Below, one piece after another: positions 5,603 through 7,671 of a stretch of 7,671 bases of DNA (the first letter of the stretch is position 1; every line of letters starts with the position of its first letter). The notes under the pieces were generated by a model. The model did not search any database and had not been told where the DNA came from. It was given only the letters and a program-made list of their open reading frames with translations. This DNA is from Actinomycetota bacterium (GTDB taxonomy: Bacteria > Actinomycetota > Geothermincolia > Fen-727 > Anoxymicrobiaceae), in NCBI GenBank assembly GCA_016649525.1, contig JAENXM010000078.1, positions 1-7,671 on the forward strand. Reading direction: 5' to 3'. The position numbers were made by a program, and so were the translations under genes.

Positions 5603-6828
5603 GGTGCCTTCACGTAATCCACCGCTACTGGCCCGCGCGCGGCGGCTCAGAGAAGTTCATGATAGAGATGAGCAAGCGGCTCGCTGCCGACGGGCACGAG
5701 GTCACCGTCTTCACCACGGACGCCATCGACATCCAGCACTACTGGCTCCCGGGCAAGGAGAAAAGCGAGACCCGCCACGAGGTGATAGACGGAGTGGACG
5801 TCAACCGCTTCAGGGTCAGGAGGCTCCCCAAACAACCTCAGGCCCTCCGGGTGCTCGGCAAGTTGCCGGGCTTCTTCCCCAAGTGCCAGTTCTCTTTTCC
5901 TTCACCTCTCGTCCCGGGGATGCTCGCCAGGACCTGGACCGCGCAGGGATTCGATATCGTGCACGCGACGGCGCTGCCGTACGATTCGATACTCTACACG
6001 GGGTACCGCGTCGCGAAGAGGCAGGGCATCCCGCTCGTCATCTCGCCTTTTTTCCACCTGGGGGAGGAGGGGAGCGACGATGTCAGGCGCTTCTACACGA
6101 GGCCACACCAGATGCGGCTCGTCAACAGCGCTGACAGGGTCCTCGTTCAGACCGATATCGAGAGGGATTTCCTTGCGAGCAGGGGTTTCCCGAAGGAGAA
6201 GATGATCCTTCTGGGAATGGGCATCAATCCCTGGGAGCTCGAGGGCGGGAACGGTGCGCGCTTCAGGGCCAAGTACGACCTTATCGGCCCCATCGTCTGC
6301 TACATAGGCCCGAAGACTTACGACAAGGGGACCTTCCACCTAGTCCAGGCAATGGAGTCGCTCTGGCGGGGCGGTGACCCGTCGAGCCTGGTTCTGGCGG
6401 GGACCGATATCGAGGACTTCCGGCGCTACTACGAGAAGCTTCCCGAGAAGGTGCGGTCGAAGTGCCTCGCGCTCGACTTCATAGGCGACGAGGACAAGCG
6501 CGACCTGCTCGATGCATGTGACCTCTTGGTTCTTCCCTCGCGCTCGGACTCGTTCGGGATCGTGTTCCTGGAGGCGTGGTTCTACGCAAAGCCAGTGGTC
6601 GGAGCGAAGGCGGGCGGCATACCGGGGCTGGTGAGGGACGGCGTCGACGGCCTCCTGGTACCGTTCGGTGAGAAAACAGAGCTTGCCGTATCGATAAAGA
6701 ACCTGCTCCAGGACCAGGAGTACTCGCGCAAGCTCGGGCAGGCCGGCAGGGACAGGGTGCTCTCCGAGTTCACATGGGACAGCAAGTACGGTATCGTCAG
6801 GGAGCTCTACGAGGAACTGGCGGGGTGA
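5599..6828 (+). CDS. GT4-family glycosyltransferase (GT-B fold)
   Basis: From TTG at 5599 the product has 409 residues. It is predicted to be a cytoplasmic retaining glycosyltransferase. MRCLHVIHRYWPARGGSEKF holds the GGSE acceptor loop (15-18). HEVTVFTTDA (33-42) and FDIVHATALPYDS (118-130) follow in the first Rossmann half. The second half has IVCYIGPKTYDKGTFHLVQA (232-251), DFIGDEDKRDLLDACDLLVL (293-312) and SRSDSFGIVFLEAW (314-327). In the donor motif the first Glu of EX7E is Asp317, with Glu325 kept, a variation I recall from other GT4 enzymes and probably compatible with activity. Its TTG overlaps the rfbD stop (TTGA), which suggests coupled translation. Sitting right after rfbD, it may use dTDP-rhamnose or act next to a rhamnosyl step, but the donor is not readable. 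Confidence 0.93.
   Translation: MRCLHVIHRYWPARGGSEKFMIEMSKRLAADGHEVTVFTTDAIDIQHYWLPGKEKSETRHEVIDGVDVNRFRVRRLPKQPQALRVLGKLPGFFPKCQFSFPSPLVPGMLARTWTAQGFDIVHATALPYDSILYTGYRVAKRQGIPLVISPFFHLGEEGSDDVRRFYTRPHQMRLVNSADRVLVQTDIERDFLASRGFPKEKMILLGMGINPWELEGGNGARFRAKYDLIGPIVCYIGPKTYDKGTFHLVQAMESLWRGGDPSSLVLAGTDIEDFRRYYEKLPEKVRSKCLALDFIGDEDKRDLLDACDLLVLPSRSDSFGIVFLEAWFYAKPVVGAKAGGIPGLVRDGVDGLLVPFGEKTELAVSIKNLLQDQEYSRKLGQAGRDRVLSEFTWDSKYGIVRELYEELAG
6822..6828 (+). promoter_or_regulatory. Ribosome binding site GGGGTGA for the coiled-coil protein
   Basis: GGGGTGA overlaps the stop codon of the glycosyltransferase gene and ends six bases before the TTG at 6835. No ATG lies nearby in frame, so this supports the TTG start. 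Confidence 0.55.
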
Positions 6829-6834
6829 TTCGCT

Positions 6835-7269
6835 TTGCTTAAGAAGGACATAGATGTCGAGCAGGTGATGGAGGAGGTCAACAGGGCGGTGGCCGCCCCG
6901 GACACACTCCTCGCGGACTTCTGGAAAGAGGAAAGGCCAAAGGCGCCGAACCTCTCCTTCCTCTATCCCCCTTACTCGAAGACGCTCCAGGTCAACCTCG
7001 ACCACGTGAGCCGCAACTGGGAGATAGAGAGCGACTTCGAGCTGGGCTCGAAAAGACGCGCCGTGGGCGGGCTGGTGGTCGCGCTCAAGCGGGTTATCCG
7101 CGCGGGCCTGAGCTGGTACATAAACCCGATCGTCCACCAGGTGAGAAAGTTCAACATGCTGGTGACCCGCACCCTCTACGACATAGGCAACAACCTCGAG
7201 GAGATGACCGACCGCATAAGAGCGCTCGAGGAGCGCATCGAACGGATCGAGAAAGGCAAGGACAGATGA
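6835..7269 (+). CDS. Small conserved-module protein with C-terminal coiled coil, function unknown
   Basis: This 144-residue protein has no recognisable enzyme motif, signal peptide or transmembrane segment. IDVEQVMEEVNRAV (6-19) is a short amphipathic helix block. Residues 61-114 hold the pattern NWEIESDFELG, RR, GGLVVALKRVIR, WYINP and KFN, which matches residues 71-124 of the degenerate methyltransferase protein of the opposite operon with no gap (13 of 54 identical: W62, E63, R75, L80, V81, K85, R86, R89, S93, P98, F106, N107, L114). The C-terminal part is a clean heptad coiled coil with hydrophobic a/d residues at 114, 117, 121, 124, 128, 131, 135 and 138. The gene starts at TTG six bases after one glycosyltransferase gene, and its stop overlaps the ATG of the next (ATGA). 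I infer an oligomerising scaffold or membrane-peripheral partner of glycan-assembly enzymes. Confidence 0.82.
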   Translation: MLKKDIDVEQVMEEVNRAVAAPDTLLADFWKEERPKAPNLSFLYPPYSKTLQVNLDHVSRNWEIESDFELGSKRRAVGGLVVALKRVIRAGLSWYINPIVHQVRKFNMLVTRTLYDIGNNLEEMTDRIRALEERIERIEKGKDR

Positions 7270-7671
7270 GCATCGGTGCAGCCACGCCGGTCAGCATCGT
7301 CGTTCTGGCCTGGAACGGGCTCGAGGTCACCCGCCGCTGTGTCGAGAGCATTCTCGAGTTGACGGACCATCCCGACTTCGAGGTTATCGCGGTCGATAAC
7401 GGGAGCACCGACGGGACCGTCGAGTACCTGCGAAGCGTCGCGGGCATCAGGCTCATGGAGAACGGCGAGAACCTGGGCTTCGTCGGCGGGAACAACGCCG
7501 GCATAAGGGCGAGCACCCGTGACGTGGTCATTCTCAACAACGATACCGAGATCATCCAGGCCGACTGGATTACGCGGATGCAGGGGCTTGCCTGCTCTTC
7601 GGCCGACATAGGTATTGTCGGCTGCAGGCTGGTCAACGCGGAAGGCGACCTGGTCCATGCAGGGACGTACA
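7266..7671 (+). CDS. GT2-family glycosyltransferase, rhamnosyltransferase-like (3' partial)
   Basis: The frame opens with ATG at 7266, overlapping the stop of the coiled-coil gene (ATGA), and stays open to the window end (135 codons seen of probably about 300). The GT-A fold of family 2 is clear: SIVVLAWNGLEVTRRCVESI (10-29), FEVIAVDNGSTDGT (38-51), ENGENLGFVGGNNAGI (65-80), the metal-site region VVILNNDTEI (87-96) and GIVGCRLVNAEGDLVHAG (116-133). ENLGFVGGNNAG with LNNDT and the VHAG turn is the pattern of WbbL/RfbF-like enzymes, many of which are rhamnosyltransferases using dTDP-L-rhamnose. rfbD in the same operon fits this. The donor remains inference, since the same subgroup also includes enzymes for other sugars. 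The acceptor is presumably a lipid-linked oligosaccharide on the cytoplasmic side. Confidence 0.93.
   Translation, partial: MSIGAATPVSIVVLAWNGLEVTRRCVESILELTDHPDFEVIAVDNGSTDGTVEYLRSVAGIRLMENGENLGFVGGNNAGIRASTRDVVILNNDTEIIQADWITRMQGLACSSADIGIVGCRLVNAEGDLVHAGTY

Noticed and set aside
6340..7137. Open frame on the minus strand across the third GT4 gene and the coiled-coil gene (265 codons)
   Set aside because: It is antisense to two well-supported genes in a tight operon, and the translation is Arg/Glu/Val-rich without domain features.

Overview
The window is a piece of a cell-surface polysaccharide (O-antigen, exopolysaccharide or glycan-decoration) biosynthesis locus from a GC-rich bacterium. 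Two gene runs diverge from a 240-base region at 4496-4735. Several traits fit a deep-branching, possibly thermophilic actinobacterial lineage: a WYFAEGYTG-type surface-protein motif at the left edge, heavy use of TTG starts (five of seven complete genes), and frequent ATA and AGG codons in GC-rich genes. This placement is inference from memory of such genomes, not a database result.

Left edge (1-168): the last 13 codons of a plus-strand gene run into a tandem array of 42-base palindromic units. The array ends inside the last codons of the convergent minus-strand methyltransferase gene.

Minus-strand operon (4495 down to 151), in order of transcription: a two-part protein with a conserved N-terminal module and a degenerate methyltransferase domain; a GT4 glycosyltransferase; a second GT4 glycosyltransferase that overlaps the previous gene by 41 bases; and a SAM-dependent methyltransferase with an extra N-terminal beta-rich region, joined by a GTGA start/stop overlap.

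Central divergent region (4496-4735): a 127-base MITE-like palindrome with perfect 28-base terminal arms. Nested inside it is a copy of the same double-hairpin repeat seen at the left edge. Candidate -10 boxes face outward on both sides, and the plus-strand gene has a small leader hairpin.

Plus-strand operon (4736 to the right edge): rfbD/rmlD (dTDP-4-dehydrorhamnose reductase, the last step to dTDP-L-rhamnose); a GT4 glycosyltransferase; a 144-residue coiled-coil protein; and a GT2 rhamnosyltransferase-like gene cut by the window end. All are packed with overlaps or gaps of at most 6 bases. The likely joint job is to make dTDP-rhamnose, assemble an oligosaccharide with at least four glycosyltransferases, and methylate sugars or chain ends.

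The most interesting observation is that the 144-residue coiled-coil protein and the N-terminal half of the degenerate methyltransferase share a conserved module. One copy lies in each divergent operon, as expected for an uncharacterised accessory or scaffold domain of polysaccharide assembly. The second is a palindromic repeat family that has apparently written new ends onto two genes and sits between the divergent promoters.
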